Assembly: GCA_963565915.1 (NCBI GenBank)
Contig: OY751490.1
Span: 930,001 to 994,000 of the forward strand
Source of the DNA: Entoloma clypeatum
Taxonomy: Eukaryota > Basidiomycota > Agaricomycetes > Agaricales > Entolomataceae
DNA: 64,000 nucleotides
Direction: 5' to 3'
This document shows, piece after piece, positions 8,543-19,116 of the stretch (position 1 is the first letter of the stretch; the number at the start of each line of letters is the position of its first letter). A program made the position numbers and the translations under genes. The notes beneath the pieces were generated by a model. It did not search any database, was not told where the DNA came from, and saw nothing but the letters and a program-made list of their open reading frames with translations.

Positions 8543-11037
8543 TCAGAGCCCCAGTTCCTTATCCCATGCAGCGGCATCAACATCCTTGCGAAGCATGGCC
8601 TGGTACTCTGTCATGTCAACCTCTTCAACCTTGGCGGAATTCCATGCTGCGAGGTCTGGGATGTTGTTCTTCCAGGTGAATTTCATAATTTGCAGTTCCT
8701 CAAAGTGGTCAGTGCCAAGGCGTGCACATTGGTCAGTTGCAATGTGTTTGCCTGCGGAAAACAAGCGCTCACAGGGAACGGAAGATGCCTGAACGGGCAG
8801 GATGTCCAGGGCAATCTGAGCGAAGGTCGGGTATGTCTCGGCATGATCCTGTTCCATCATCAAGAGATAGACATTAATGTAGTAGAATGAAAACGAACCT
8901 GCCACCATTTCACGAGATCAACATCCTTCTCCACGTTGAACTTCTTTCCCAGATAGCGGCGTAGTTCAGCTCGCCATCCGTTGTCAACCTCGCCAACAAC
9001 GTACATCCTCTAATGTTTCAGCTCTATCCAGCATTTTGTGTGCAGTACCCCATCAAATGTTGGAATGAAGTTTTAACTTGAGCGGATCTTCGATTCCGGT
9101 GTCACGTTGGAGTTTCTTGAAGTAATCGATGTGTGGGGATGAGGACTGGATCTACATAATTGGGAGGTGATGAATCGAACTTTAAGAAGATTGATGGACA
9201 CGTACCTTGACAGCGAGGGTTCGCACAACTGGAACAACATCAACATCATCTAAGATTCAATTGTCTGGCAACTCTGGATCGTACTCCCAAATCGCAGTCG
9301 TAGTAGTGGCAACGGCGGCAATTTTCGTGATAATGGTCATGAAGGATACATTGGCCAAATTAACAACATGGGCAAGGCAACTGGATAATTTATGAGACGG
9401 ATATGTAAGCTTGCTCGTGGTACTCACGGATGCTGATTTTCTTCAGCAATCCAGCGTGGCAGCTTTGGACGGCGATCATGGATCTCTTTGACAGTGACGC
9501 AACATGTGCCATTGCTGGATGCGTTATCAAGGGTTGCCACATATAGCTGCTGAGAGGATAATTGATAATCAGCCTGAGAGAAAGTCAACGAGTGGCCCAT
9601 GCGTGAGAGCGTACCTTCGAGGGTTCTTTGCTGGTGATTCCGACATGGTCAGTGATCCCCACAAAGTACCGTCCCAGATTCTCCCCATCATGTCTGCCTG
9701 ACAGCGGTCTGAATCCAATTACAGCCGACCACAATGTCCAGTGCTTATCCACTACCTGAATCCAGTGGGCCGTCATTCCGAGAAACCCTTGGCTCATTGT
9801 GTCTGCTGTCCAAGCATCTGCTGTGATGGATACCCTGCCGGGCACAGCCTGCATGAACAATCAGTAAGTTTTATTGCTCTCGATTTGACACTCAACGCAC
9901 CTGAAAACCAGCTTTCAGTTCCTCAAGTTGCTTGACAAACTCATTATGAATATAGTTGTTCACGTTGTGAGTACTTGGCAGCTCAGCGCTCTTCGTCGTG
10001 GGTCTCATAACCACAAGGCAGTTTCGAAATGTTGATTTATTTGCTACAGTAAGCGACTGTAACCCAGCATCAACATCTTTGCACATCATGTATCTGCCAC
10101 TTACCTGGTCATCACACGTAACAAATTGTGCAACAGCATGCAGGATGGCATTGCGTGTGAATGCCTTGGATGTGGTGACCTTAGCAAACACTCCATCTAG
10201 TTTTTGTTGGATGTGGAGAGTCTGTCCCTTCTTCTTTGCCTCCATCTTGTTCCACACCTCACAGTCGATAGCCCAGTGGTGCTCCGGTGTGTCGGTGTCC
10301 TTGCATTTCCCGCTATACACATTGTAATGTTGACAAATATGGTAACGACACATCGAGTTATCGCCAGTGATGAAAGCCCTCCATCGACCATCAACCTTCC
10401 TCATCAAGTCTTTATTTGCCCTGCTCGAAGGTAAGTCTTTATGCTCCTTCTACTTCTGTCGTACTCACAAGCATTCATTGCAATATCTTCACTTCAGGGA
10501 CTCACTGGTGCCGTTGTAGCTAAAGGTGATGACTGCCCGGTCGGAAAACATCAACGCAATGTCTTTCGCCGCCTCTTTCTTTCATCTAACTTTCTTTGGA
10601 ATGGCAATATGGTGCACATCCCCCAAGCCATCATTGTCCTTATTGATGGTTCATCAAAAATCGATCTATTTGTGAATACAACTCACCATGCCATGTGCTT
10701 CAGCTTCCCCCAATTTGCCACTCGCGTCTTCAGGTGCTTCGTCTTCTGGCTCTTCATCAGTGCTGCCCTCTTCGTCGTCGCCGCCCTCTTGACCATTGTC
10801 AATGACCTCAACGGATGAGGTACTTTCCTTTCGCTTGCCCCTCGATCGCTTGTTGCTCACAGCTGGCTTTGTAGAGGCCTTATTAGACTTACGTTTGGGG
10901 GCAGATTCCTGGTCACTGCTCTCAATCTCATTGTGGATACACTTTTCACCAATTCAGGCAGAACGACGAGAGACTGGAGGGCGAGCCTTGGACTTGGAGT
11001 TGGGCCTCGCTTTTGTCTGGACTTTATTGTTAGCCAT
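8543..11037 (-). pseudogene. hAT transposase, seven or so exons, few in-frame stops
   Basis: Exons that join well by GT...AG borders are about 11037-10687 (acidic, basic-patch N-terminus), 10423-9901 (putative C/H zinc-binding region with CRYHICQHY), 9848-9615 (ITADAWTAD, first catalytic Asp region), 9549-9428 (LYVATLDNASSN, second catalytic Asp), 9380-9206 (CLAHVVNLA), 9153-~8915, and 8908-8543 with the hAT dimerisation domain (SVPCERLFSAGKHI...). Introns are about 45-60 nt, except a longer first one. In-frame TGA codons occur near 10955 and 9250, and the exon around 9000 looks out of frame, so the copy is probably inactive but was recently coding. It catalyses cut-and-paste transposition in the family. 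Confidence 0.8.
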
Positions 11038-11477
11038 AGTAGTTGGGAGGTGGTTGAGAGCTGGCCTGCCACGCTGTGTGAGTGAATTTATGTGGTGTTT
11101 TCATTATTGTGGTTTATATGTACATCTACATCCATGTTGTATTGCGGTGGGCATTGTGTTTCATGTGTCCCTATTTCTCCCCTGTACATGTTCATACATA
11201 TTCGGTAGCATAGACGTTATTCTGCCGATGGATATCTCTGGCATGACATCAGTCCTGATGTTGACTTCATAATTCTTTTTCCATTGTGTTGGAGCATCAA
11301 TTAACCGGTTATAACTGGTTATAACTGGTTAAACATCGGTTGAATTTTTTTTGGCTTTCATGTAACTGTAACTGGTGTGTGCTGGCATCCAATGTAACTG
11401 TAAATGGTGGTCCAGTTAAGGATCAGTTAGATTAGGTCCAGTTACAGTTAATTTTCTGGTTATGTAACTGGACCTTC

Positions 11478-12464
11478 AAAGACTACTTGTACCATATGGA
11501 TTGGCATTGCCTGCACTGTATGTACCGGCATTTCTAGCTGTTGGCACAATGCACATGGGTAGTTGGCTATTATCAATATAAACCATCCAATACCAACATC
11601 ATATGCATTATGACTACTACCTGGGAGATTCTGCTGCTCTATCTGCATAATTCTACCATTCAGATTCCATTATCAATAATCAATTTTGATCTACAAGCAA
11701 TCAGTGGCATTGTTGTCTCAGACTGAAGTGTTGTTGGTGAGACTTGACCTCACTATGAAGGACCATGACAGTCCCATGATTGAGGAGAACAATGCAGGTG
11801 TAAATGACATAAAATGAAGTGGCAATGGAGAGACTGACTGGCAATGCAGAGGCAGAAATGGTGGCAATGCAGAGCAGAGGTGGAAATGCAGACAGAAAAT
11901 CTGTTGAGGTAGCAATGCCGCTACATACTAGAATGCTGGGTGATTGTGCTGCAATGCTGTGTCCATTTGATGGCCTGTTTGTCATCTGATCAAAAATTTC
12001 TTATCACCCACATCCACTCACAACAATCTTGCCAGCTTTCATTCTTGTCCAGATGTCCTCATCCCCTGCCACAGCTGCCTCTCGCAATATATCCCCTCAG
12101 GAGGCCATCTTGTATTGCGAGTCACGGTTCCAAGCCATGATAAATGCCTTGGATTGCACATCTGACTCTGAGAAGGAAGCATGGCTTGAAGAAGGTATAG
12201 CAGCTGAAGGTGTAAGTGAAACCCATGCATCACACAAAGATCTTATTGATGCACCTCCCTAGCACTTTGCTCTGTCATGGGTGGGCCTGGGGGTTGCAAG
12301 TGGGCAGCTCATCAATGTACCACCCCTCATCTGCCACTTCAGCCAGTATTGGCAAAACTCAGAGGATCATATAATCAACCTTCCACTCTTGCTTGCTGTC
12401 GATGCAGGAAACCATCCAAGTCATCATACGGGTCTCGTTTCAGAGTACATCAGCAAACTAGACG
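11478..12464 (+). other. Unrecognised segment with one short ORF at 12053-12262
   Basis: Beyond the hAT end, the flank repeats the GGCATTGCCTGCAC words of the outer inverted repeat. From the ATG at 12053 a 69-residue frame runs to TAG at 12260-12262 (SPQEAILYCESRF... DSEKEAWLEEG), a protein-like composition. A second open stretch lies at 12263-12471. They may be exons of an unknown gene carried by the outer element. No homologue is recognised. Confidence 0.25.
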
Positions 12465-12690
12465 TGTGCTAGGTAGCACTTGATAGCACTACATAGTGGT
12501 ATAGTACTATAGCATATATTATTTTGTTTGTAGCACTACAGAGTCACATACTCATGTTACAAAGTGCTACAGAGTTAACCTACTTATGCTACAAAGTGCT
12601 ACAGAGTTACATACTCATGCTACATAGCACTCCACAGCACTTTGCTACAAAGCACTCCATAGCACTCCATAGCAAGTAATATCTTATATA
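12465..12690 (+). repeat. Degenerate tandem repeats of AGCACTNCATAG / GCTACAAAGTGCTACAGAGT
   Basis: The segment is built of short related words (AGCACT, GCTACAAAGTGCTACAGAGT, TACATACTCATG) repeated at 30-45 bp spacing. No coding potential. Confidence 0.6.
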
Positions 12691-12829
12691 CCATTAGCAT
12701 TGGTCTTGCTATCACTCATCAGACAAACCATAAAAGTGATGAGAAATGATTAAATCAATTAACCAATTTATTGTAGGAGATACATACATAATTACACAAT
12801 AAACAACATATGATATATACATCTCCATC

Positions 12830-13965
12830 CCCCCCCCCTTCCCTTCTGCATGCTTAACAGGAAGTCCCTGTCTTGTCTCGCCTTGCATTTATCCCCACCC
12901 TTTCCCTTCCTGTCCCTTGGGGAGTACCCGCTTGTCTTGCCTGCCGCCGTTTTGGGTGCCGTTTCTTGCGCGCCTCCCGCTGTTCCTGCATTCCCTTGGC
13001 CTTTCCTCGCATGCGCCATGTGTGTCTAACGCGGGTCCCCACCTTGTCTCACCTGCTGCCATTTCTTGCATCCCGAATGCTGTGTCTCGCGCGCCTCCCA
13101 TTGTTCCTGTGTTCCCTCAGCCTTTCCTTGCACATGCCCTACTGTTTTTGCCGTGCTCACCTGTCCCATCTCATTCCCCGCTGTCTTCGCGTCTTGTATG
13201 CCGTGCGTGTCCTGCCATTCTCACATTTCTCGTAAGTGGCCTGTTTCTGATGTGGGGGCATCATGCTTACCTATATACGGGGGTCCGTTGCCCTCAATTG
13301 AATGGGGGGAGGAGGCATCGACTGAGGGGGGGGGGGGGGGTGGAGGGAGGGATTGGAGGGCCCCCCAGTGGAGGGAGGTGATGGGGGGAGGCAAGACGTG
13401 CAGTGCTAGAGCTTGGGCTATTGATATAATTGGCAGGTTCCAGGCCCAGGCACATGAAACTTTGGAACATGCCAATCCCGGCAACAGCCAAAAGTCGAAG
13501 AATATTCTAAGTCCATTGCCCCATCACGTCTCCTTGCCTCCCCCATCTCCCTCCACTCCCTCCCTACACTCCCTCCTCCTTGGTCAATGCCTCCTCCCTC
13601 CATTCAAATGAGGGCAATGGACCCCCATATATAGGTATGCATGATGCCCCCCATGTCAGAAACAGGCCACTTATGAGAAACGTGAGAATGGCGGGACACA
13701 CATGAAGCATGGCATATGAGACGCAAAGACAGCGGGGGAATGAAACAGGTAAAAATGGCAGAACATGTCCGAGGAACACAGGAACGGCGGGAGGTGCACA
13801 AGAAATGGCACCCAAGACACAAGAAACAACGGCAGGCAAGACAAGGCGGGGAGGCGCGCGAGACAACCTGGGACGCAAGAAATGGCAGCAGGCGAGACAA
13901 GGCGGGAACCCACCATTACACACGCATGGCATATACTTGCTGGGTAAGCACCCTGACGTGTCACC
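12830..13965. repeat. Fold-back palindrome 1 with GC-rich minisatellite arms
   Basis: The left arm (12830-13270) is a pyrimidine-rich array of degenerate units containing TGTCTCGC, TGCCGTTTC and CCGTTCCTG words. The right arm (13640-13965) holds the complementary purine-rich version (ACGGCGGGAGG, AAACAACGGCAGGC). Between them are GGAGGGAGG/CCTCCCTCC tracts around a non-repetitive centre at about 13385-13530. The centre is homologous in inverse orientation to that of the fold-back element at 27672-29633 (shared words GGCTGTTGCCGGG, GCCTGGGCC, ATATCAATAGCC). The arms are open in several frames merely because stop codons are rare in this composition; no gene is inferred. Confidence 0.7.
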
Positions 13966-14095
13966 TCTGTGAGTCCACTGACACATCAAAGTACAGGCCA
14001 GACCTGAGGGACATGGGCGAGATACACCAGTCCACCTCGTGCGTGCGAGGACTTGTGGGACATGAGAGGCGGGTGACGAGAGGGACACACAGCTG

Positions 14096-14740
14096 GGCAA
14101 TGCAGAATACAGGCCATTGCCGCCTCACACATACATGCCGGGTTATACACTTGCCGCCAACAGTTGGAAATGCCACTTGATACGGTGTCTGTAATGCTGC
14201 TTGATACAGTGCAGGCAATGCCGCTCCTTACAGTGTAAGTAATGCCGGTTCACTGGAGCTCCAGCAGGCCTGCTGTTGCCGACTCAGTCAATATGTTGTA
14301 AGCCTTCACTACACCGTCTCAGTTGCTATCTGTAGGTTAACTATGTGCATGTGACTAATACTTGCAAGGTATTGCCAATCACTGGACACCATGGCTGGAA
14401 GGCCCGTACTTTTCCCGCCCTTCCCGAGTCCAACCACTAGCCATTTTCCCGCCTTTCCTCCAACTGGGAAGGGTGGGAAAAGTATGCATCTTGAATTGTG
14501 TGTGGCAGATTCGGAGTTCACCAACACGGTCTGCCAGCCATGGGTATTGGCACTGGTCCAGTGATTTCTCATGCCTTTCCTCTTGCTTCCGTTCCACCAC
14601 AATTGCTCCTTTTAAGTCCTCTCCCGTTGCTCCTAGCATATAGATTATAACATGAGCCCCTCAAATAATAATAAAAGTGTATTGAATGAATCATTACAAG
14701 ATGATCGCGCGGCCTGTTCCTATATCATTGTACTCACTCA
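14096..14740 (-). repeat. Right arm of the long inverted repeat (partner 6316-6905)
   Basis: Approximate reverse complement of 6316-6905. The right arm has an extra stretch of about 90 bp near 14380-14480 (CCCGCCTTTCCTCCAACTGGG region) that the left arm lacks. Sequence similarity extends past the AAATAATAATAAAA tip to about 14740, which suggests that the left arm once extended past 6316 before element A inserted. Confidence 0.75.
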
Positions 14741-14982
14741 TCTGGATGATGCTGATGAACTCTTTTTTGGGCACCTGACAGAACTGGCCCTAGATTGCTC
14801 AGGCTGATCAGATTTGCTTGTTTGTGGTATGTAAGTCAAGACTAACTGCTGTGTTGGACTCGGACGTTCATCTTCTAACTTTGAACCCAATAGCCACAAT
14901 GGAGCGGCTTAGCAAGTTCTTTTGTCACAAGAGAGGCGTCCCCACTGACCCACCCAGCGACTCTGACACTGCTGGCAGGGGT
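14741..14982. other. No feature recognised
   Basis: Low-information stretch between the inverted-repeat arm and the MITE-like end at 14983. No gene seen. Confidence 0.3.
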
Positions 14983-15176
14983 CGGTGTAACCTGAGGAAA
15001 CACCGAAAAAGAAACATGTTTTTTTTTTCTTGACTAGTGTTTGTGCAGGAAATACAAAGAGGTTTTCTCTTGATAATCTGAAAGAAATACCCTAAGTATA
15101 ACCTCTCGTGTATCTTTAATAACACAAAGGGTATTTCTCAAAGGGTTTCGAGAGAAAACACCAAAAGAAATACATA

Positions 15177-16775
15177 CAGTGGCTCAAAAAACTGCCCCAA
15201 TTTTTGTGTATTTTTGAGAGATCAATATGGTACGGATTGCTGACATAAGCAGGGAACCTAGGGTGATTATGTAAACTACTATGACATCATGGCTTTCAAA
15301 CGGACCCTGGGTCATGTAATTTTGATCAAAACCCATTGTGCTATAACCCAAATAAAATGGTCACTCATTGGGGCAGTTTTTTGATCCTCTATTATTTTAC
15401 TATCTAGTACTTTGTATGACCACCTTTTGCCTTTATAACTGCTTGTATCCACCTGGGCATACTTTCTATTAGGTTTTGGCATACCTCTAGTGAAATTTCA
15501 CCCCACTCCTCAGCCAATCTATCCCACAACTCATGTACTCCTTTTGATGGTGTTGGATATTGTTTAAGACAGTGTTTGAGATGTTCCCAGAGGTGTTCAA
15601 TTGGATTCATGTCAGGGGATTGGGAAGGCCAGCCAAGAACTTGAATGTTGTTGTCTTCAAACCACTGTGTAGCCATTCCCGACATGTGTTTGGGGCCGTT
15701 ATCTTGCTGGAAGTACTGCTTGCCGTCCACCATTTCCAACTTTTCAAAGCTTTCCTGAATCCCATTCTCCAAAATTTCGCAGTATTGGACCTTGTCCATG
15801 TTCCCCTGCACCTCTATGAGCTTTCCCACTCCATTCCATCCCATACAACCTCATACCATGAGGTTTCCTCCTCCTCCATGTTTGACAGTAGGTGATGTTG
15901 TTCTGTCAGATAGTGGTTCTCCCCTTTGTTTCCAGATATAGATCTTTTCATCTGATCCAATCCTATTGATCTTGGTCTCATCTGTCCATAGAACCCTTTT
16001 CCAGTTCTCCACAGTCCAGTTTTCATGATATTTTGCAAACTGAAGGTGCCATATGCGATGGGCACATTTGAGAAGAGGAGTTTTCTTCTTTTTAGCAGTG
16101 TAAAACTGGTTTTCCTTGAGTGCATTTCAGACTGTTTGGGGTATGACAGGGTTGGTAATAATGCCATTAATGAATTGAGTAGCCTGAACCGCATTGTCAA
16201 GCTTTCCAGACTTGATTTGACGAACAATTGACTGTTTGTCACGAGCAGACAGCTTGGAGGGACATCCACCAAGGTTGTTTTCTTTGTTTCCATCCACTTC
16301 TTTGCTGATTCTGCTGATGGTACCCTTCCCTAGACCAGTTTTGTCCTTGATTTGATGCTGAGAATAGCCCTCATTGAGGAGAGAAACAACAGAATTGTGT
16401 TGAGCAGCAGAGATGGCTTTCATGATGGTGATAAGGGGTCAAGAAGATGGTTGAACCAATTTCAACATGTCAAATTGATACAAATAAGGTCATGTGACTT
16501 TGTTTATCCTTCCCACAGTCAATAACCATCTTGCATTGAATCATAAATCCCAGAATAATGAAAAGTGAGGAGAGGGTCAAAAAACTGCCCCAATGAGTGA
16601 CAGTTTTGTTTGGGTTATAGCACAATGGGTTTTGATCTGAATCACATGACCCATGGTCCGTTCGAAAGCCATGATGTCATAGTAGTTTAAATAATCACCC
16701 TAGGTTCCCTGCTTATGTCAGCAATCCGTATCATATTGATCTCTCAAAAATACACAAACATTGGGGCAGTTTTTG
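15177..16775 (-). mobile_element. Tc1/mariner element #1 (DD34E), ~1.6 kb
   Basis: The left end starts CAGTGGCTC after a TA (15175-15176). Terminal inverted repeats are about 205-215 bp. The right end is truncated by about 9 bp where element #2's TA begins (16776). Each terminal repeat carries its motif TCAAAAAACTGCCCCAAT twice in inverted orientation: 15184-15201 with 15367-15384, and 16577-16594 with the partial copy at 16760-16775. The transposase gene is on the minus strand. Confidence 0.9.
15404..16423 (-). pseudogene. Tc1 transposase #1, two nonsense mutations
   Basis: A single phase from ATG 16423 to the stop at 15404 gives 340 codons, the normal Tc1 length. Order: paired-type helix-turn-helix N-terminus, then catalytic core with WTDETKIN (first Asp), QQDNGPKH (second Asp) and NPIEHLW (Glu, 34 residues after the second Asp). 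Two in-frame TGA codons break it: at 16127-16129 (Arg CGA-to-TGA type) and 15851-15853 (Trp TGG-to-TGA type). There are no frameshifts. All three catalytic residues remain, so decay is by point transitions only. Confidence 0.9.
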
Positions 16776-17039
16776 TACAGTGCCTCACAAAACTGATTCA
16801 ATGTTTGCTACTTTGTGAATACCTTCAAAATAACTTTGCAAATAATGCCAATCAAAAGAAGGTATTGGTACCTGGTTAAAAGCCCTGCTTCAGGACTCTC
16901 GGAATCTGCAATAATTATGTAATTCCCATAAAAGATGATCAATATATGATCAAATTACTCCAGGGACTCATTGAATCAGTTTTGTGAGTATGTACAATAA
17001 ATACAGTATTTTATACTTTAGTACTTGGTATTACCCCCC

Positions 17040-17408
17040 TGTTACGGACTAATGACTACGGACATATACGCTTACTTTTTCACTTTTACTCATCGGCCCC
17101 CGCTTACACATATCATATTATACTTTATTTCCTTTAGTATACTTCGCTCCCGCGCTGCCTCGCTTTCTGCAGCTGTCTGACTCACTCCGCAGTATGTATG
17201 ACTCATTGTACATAGCCTTCCGCAGTCGCCTTACTCAGGCGCACTGCCTTCCGCAGTACTGACTCATCTGCTACCGCCTATAGTCAGTACCTATATAAAC
17301 CTCTTGTACTGTAGTAGATTCCTTAGATTTAGCAATCACATTGCTCTTCGCCTTTCCACTTTCCTGCATACTCTGCCCGAACCTTGGAACGGTTTGTTAA
17401 GCATAACA
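17040..17408 (+). repeat. 5' LTR of element B (369 bp)
   Basis: Begins TGTTACGG and ends CATAACA. The TATATAA promoter box is at 17292-17298. The motif AGATTTAGCAA at 17325-17335, 33 nt from the box start, is the likely 5' end of the RNA. CCGCAG and ACTCA words recur in U3 (for example 17170-17290). Confidence 0.92.
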
Positions 17409-17410
17409 AG

Positions 17411-17421
17411 TTGCTAAATCT
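17411..17421 (+). promoter_or_regulatory. Self-complementary primer-binding site of element B
   Basis: TTGCTAAATCT, starting 2 nt after the LTR, is the perfect 11-nt reverse complement of AGATTTAGCAA in R (17325-17335). No better match to a tRNA 3' end was noticed, so priming by the element's own RNA 5' end is inferred. Confidence 0.75.
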
Positions 17422-17468
17422 CGTTAGGTTCGCCCAGAGCGAAGAGAGCAACTACCAGACAAGTCAAG

Positions 17469-17863
17469 ACGTCGCGCTTCTTTGAAGACTTCACCAGTAA
17501 CCCATTCGCCTCACCAGAAGCCCGACAGGAGGAGCTAAGTCCTCGAGACAGTATCGATCTTACACTCATCCAGCAGTACATCGAATCGGAGATCCGTTGC
17601 ATCCTACAGCAGGTGCTTGACGAAGAGCTAGACAACGACGAGCATCGCCCCCACGGCGAGATAGCAGAGAGCATCCATCTTGCTCGACAACACCAGATCG
17701 CGCGTTACAACGCCCGACAGAACGAACTCGAAAGTTTTTGCGTTCAAGAAGGACCTCAGACAGGTCGGATCACAGAGATCAGAGAGTTTATCGGTGTCCA
17801 GACAACCGTTATCAGAAGATTGATTAGGACGCTCACATCGAGACGTCCCAGAGCCGCATCATC
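17469..17863 (+). CDS. ORF0 upstream of gag in element B
   Basis: This open frame runs from 17469 to the gag ATG and, in the same phase, on to a stop at 18195-18197, overlapping gag by 334 nt. The first codon of the conserved part is ACG here but ATG in copy D (56544), giving a start MSRFFEDF. The peptide is acidic and helical, with LIQQYIESEIRCILQQ and a basic end (TSRRPRAAS). Copies C and D keep the frame's character, with many third-position changes in C. Gag lies in the -1 phase relative to it. It may be a separate product or an alternative Gag N-terminus. Function unknown. Confidence 0.5.
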
Positions 17864-19066
17864 ATGTCGTACTCGAAGCAACAGATCTACGCCCACTTTA
17901 CAACCACCGAACAACAGACCGAGTACGGTCGTTGGGCACGAAACGAGAGACTTGACCCCTTCTCACAACCGACAGACACGCAGGAACAGAGATTCCTTAG
18001 AGATCTACAGAGGAAATACCCCGAACGTTTTGCCACCGATTCCGCCGACGAGTCCCCTGACGAATTTGCTTTTGACTCCGCGCAGTCAGATATCGAACAG
18101 ACGCCTAGAACAGGGACTCATTTTCAACCCTTACCTGTATCCCGAACCCCATCTTCATCCCAACAACCCGACCCCTCTCCTTCTCCGCAGACTCTAGACA
18201 TGGCAGAAGCTCCGGCAGTACAAACGATGGATACATCCAAGATCATCAAGGATCCTGAGATGTTCAAGGACAGACACACCTTTGACGAGTGGTGGAAAGC
18301 CACCAAACTATACATCAGGTTCCAAAAGAGCCTCACAGATGATCAGAAGATTCTTGCGGTGCTATCCCGCATGATGGAAGGGTCCGGCAAGCACTGGGCC
18401 AGTAACAAGTTAGACGCTCTTGCCGTTGACAACGAGAACATCACCTGGCTAGGATTCTCCGATGATATTGCCACACGATTCTCTATCGCCAACAAATCAG
18501 TCGCTGCCAAAGCAAGACTCGAAGTTCTGAGACAAGAGAAACGCACCGTCGACGAATTCTTGGACGAATTCAAAGAGCTCTTGAAGCTGTCAAACCTTGG
18601 CGAAGAAACTGGGAAATACATCCTAGAAAAGAACGTCAACCGCAGAATATCTGAACAAGTGGCTAGTGATGCCAAGACGTACTCCGAGTATGCAAAGGAG
18701 ATCCGAAACAAGGGACGACAGATGGAAGGACATGCAATGGTCATCCGAGGTGGCGGCGACATGCGCACCGGATCGGGTACCACTTATGGTGGTCAAGGCA
18801 AGGCCATGGAGATCGACAAAGCAGGAGTGGCCCGTTGCTACAACTGTCAACATTTTGGTCACCTCGCTAAAGACTGCAGCGCTCCAAAGAAGAAAGATGG
18901 TCGCAAGTGTTTCAACTGCGACCAAGAAGGCCATATTGCGTGCAACTGCCGCAAGCCGAAGAAGAACTCTGGAAGGGTTAGGAAGGTGTCTGAGGAAGAT
19001 GCCGAGAATGATGAAACCACAATCTTAGAAGCCGACGAGAAGGATTTTCCCGAAGGGTCCGATTAA
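17864..19066 (+). CDS. gag: Gag of element B (400 aa)
   Basis: Capsid/nucleocapsid polyprotein. The N-terminal 120 residues are polar and low-complexity ([13 protein letters not shown]), then comes a capsid-like helical domain beginning near [18 protein letters not shown], followed by two CCHC zinc knuckles, [14 protein letters not shown] and [14 protein letters not shown] (about residues 325 and 348), and an acidic tail. The ATG at 17864 is the first in phase after a TAG near 17827. Pol starts in the -1 phase and is open from 19015, so the last 52 nt of gag overlap it. Confidence 0.88.
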   Translation: MSYSKQQIYAHFTTTEQQTEYGRWARNERLDPFSQPTDTQEQRFLRDLQRKYPERFATDSADESPDEFAFDSAQSDIEQTPRTGTHFQPLPVSRTPSSSQQPDPSPSPQTLDMAEAPAVQTMDTSKIIKDPEMFKDRHTFDEWWKATKLYIRFQKSLTDDQKILAVLSRMMEGSGKHWASNKLDALAVDNENITWLGFSDDIATRFSIANKSVAAKARLEVLRQEKRTVDEFLDEFKELLKLSNLGEETGKYILEKNVNRRISEQVASDAKTYSEYAKEIRNKGRQMEGHAMVIRGGGDMRTGSGTTYGGQGKAMEIDKAGVARCYNCQHFGHLAKDCSAPKKKDGRKCFNCDQEGHIACNCRKPKKNSGRVRKVSEEDAENDETTILEADEKDFPEGSD

Positions 19067-19116
19067 ACGACGCTAAGTCGCGACCCTTATCTATTAAACG
19101 GACTTGCTTGCCTTGT

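Larger units (their letters stand above)
6962..11477 (-). mobile_element. hAT-superfamily DNA transposon with captured host sequence
   Basis: Both ends show AAAGGTCC-like inverted tips (left 6962 onward; right ending GGACCTT near 11476) and subterminal arrays of CTGTAACTG/CCAGTTA words (6965-7145 and 11300-11475), as is usual for hAT ends. Inside, on the minus strand, is a multi-intron hAT transposase (8543-11037), followed by a polyubiquitin gene fragment (7712-8235) and a triplicated 110-130-bp unit (7330-7690). A clean 8-bp target duplication is not apparent because the flanks are themselves inverted copies of one another. It sits inside the left part of the 6316-14740 inverted-repeat segment. 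Confidence 0.75.

Noticed and set aside
12465..12690. Possible CRISPR-like direct repeats
   Set aside because: Repeats are degenerate, have no constant spacer length, and the context is eukaryotic.
14983..15175. Telomere-like or simple-sequence array with GAAACACC words
   Set aside because: The words occur in inverted order on both sides of the Tc1 insertions and fit a MITE's arms, not a tandem array.
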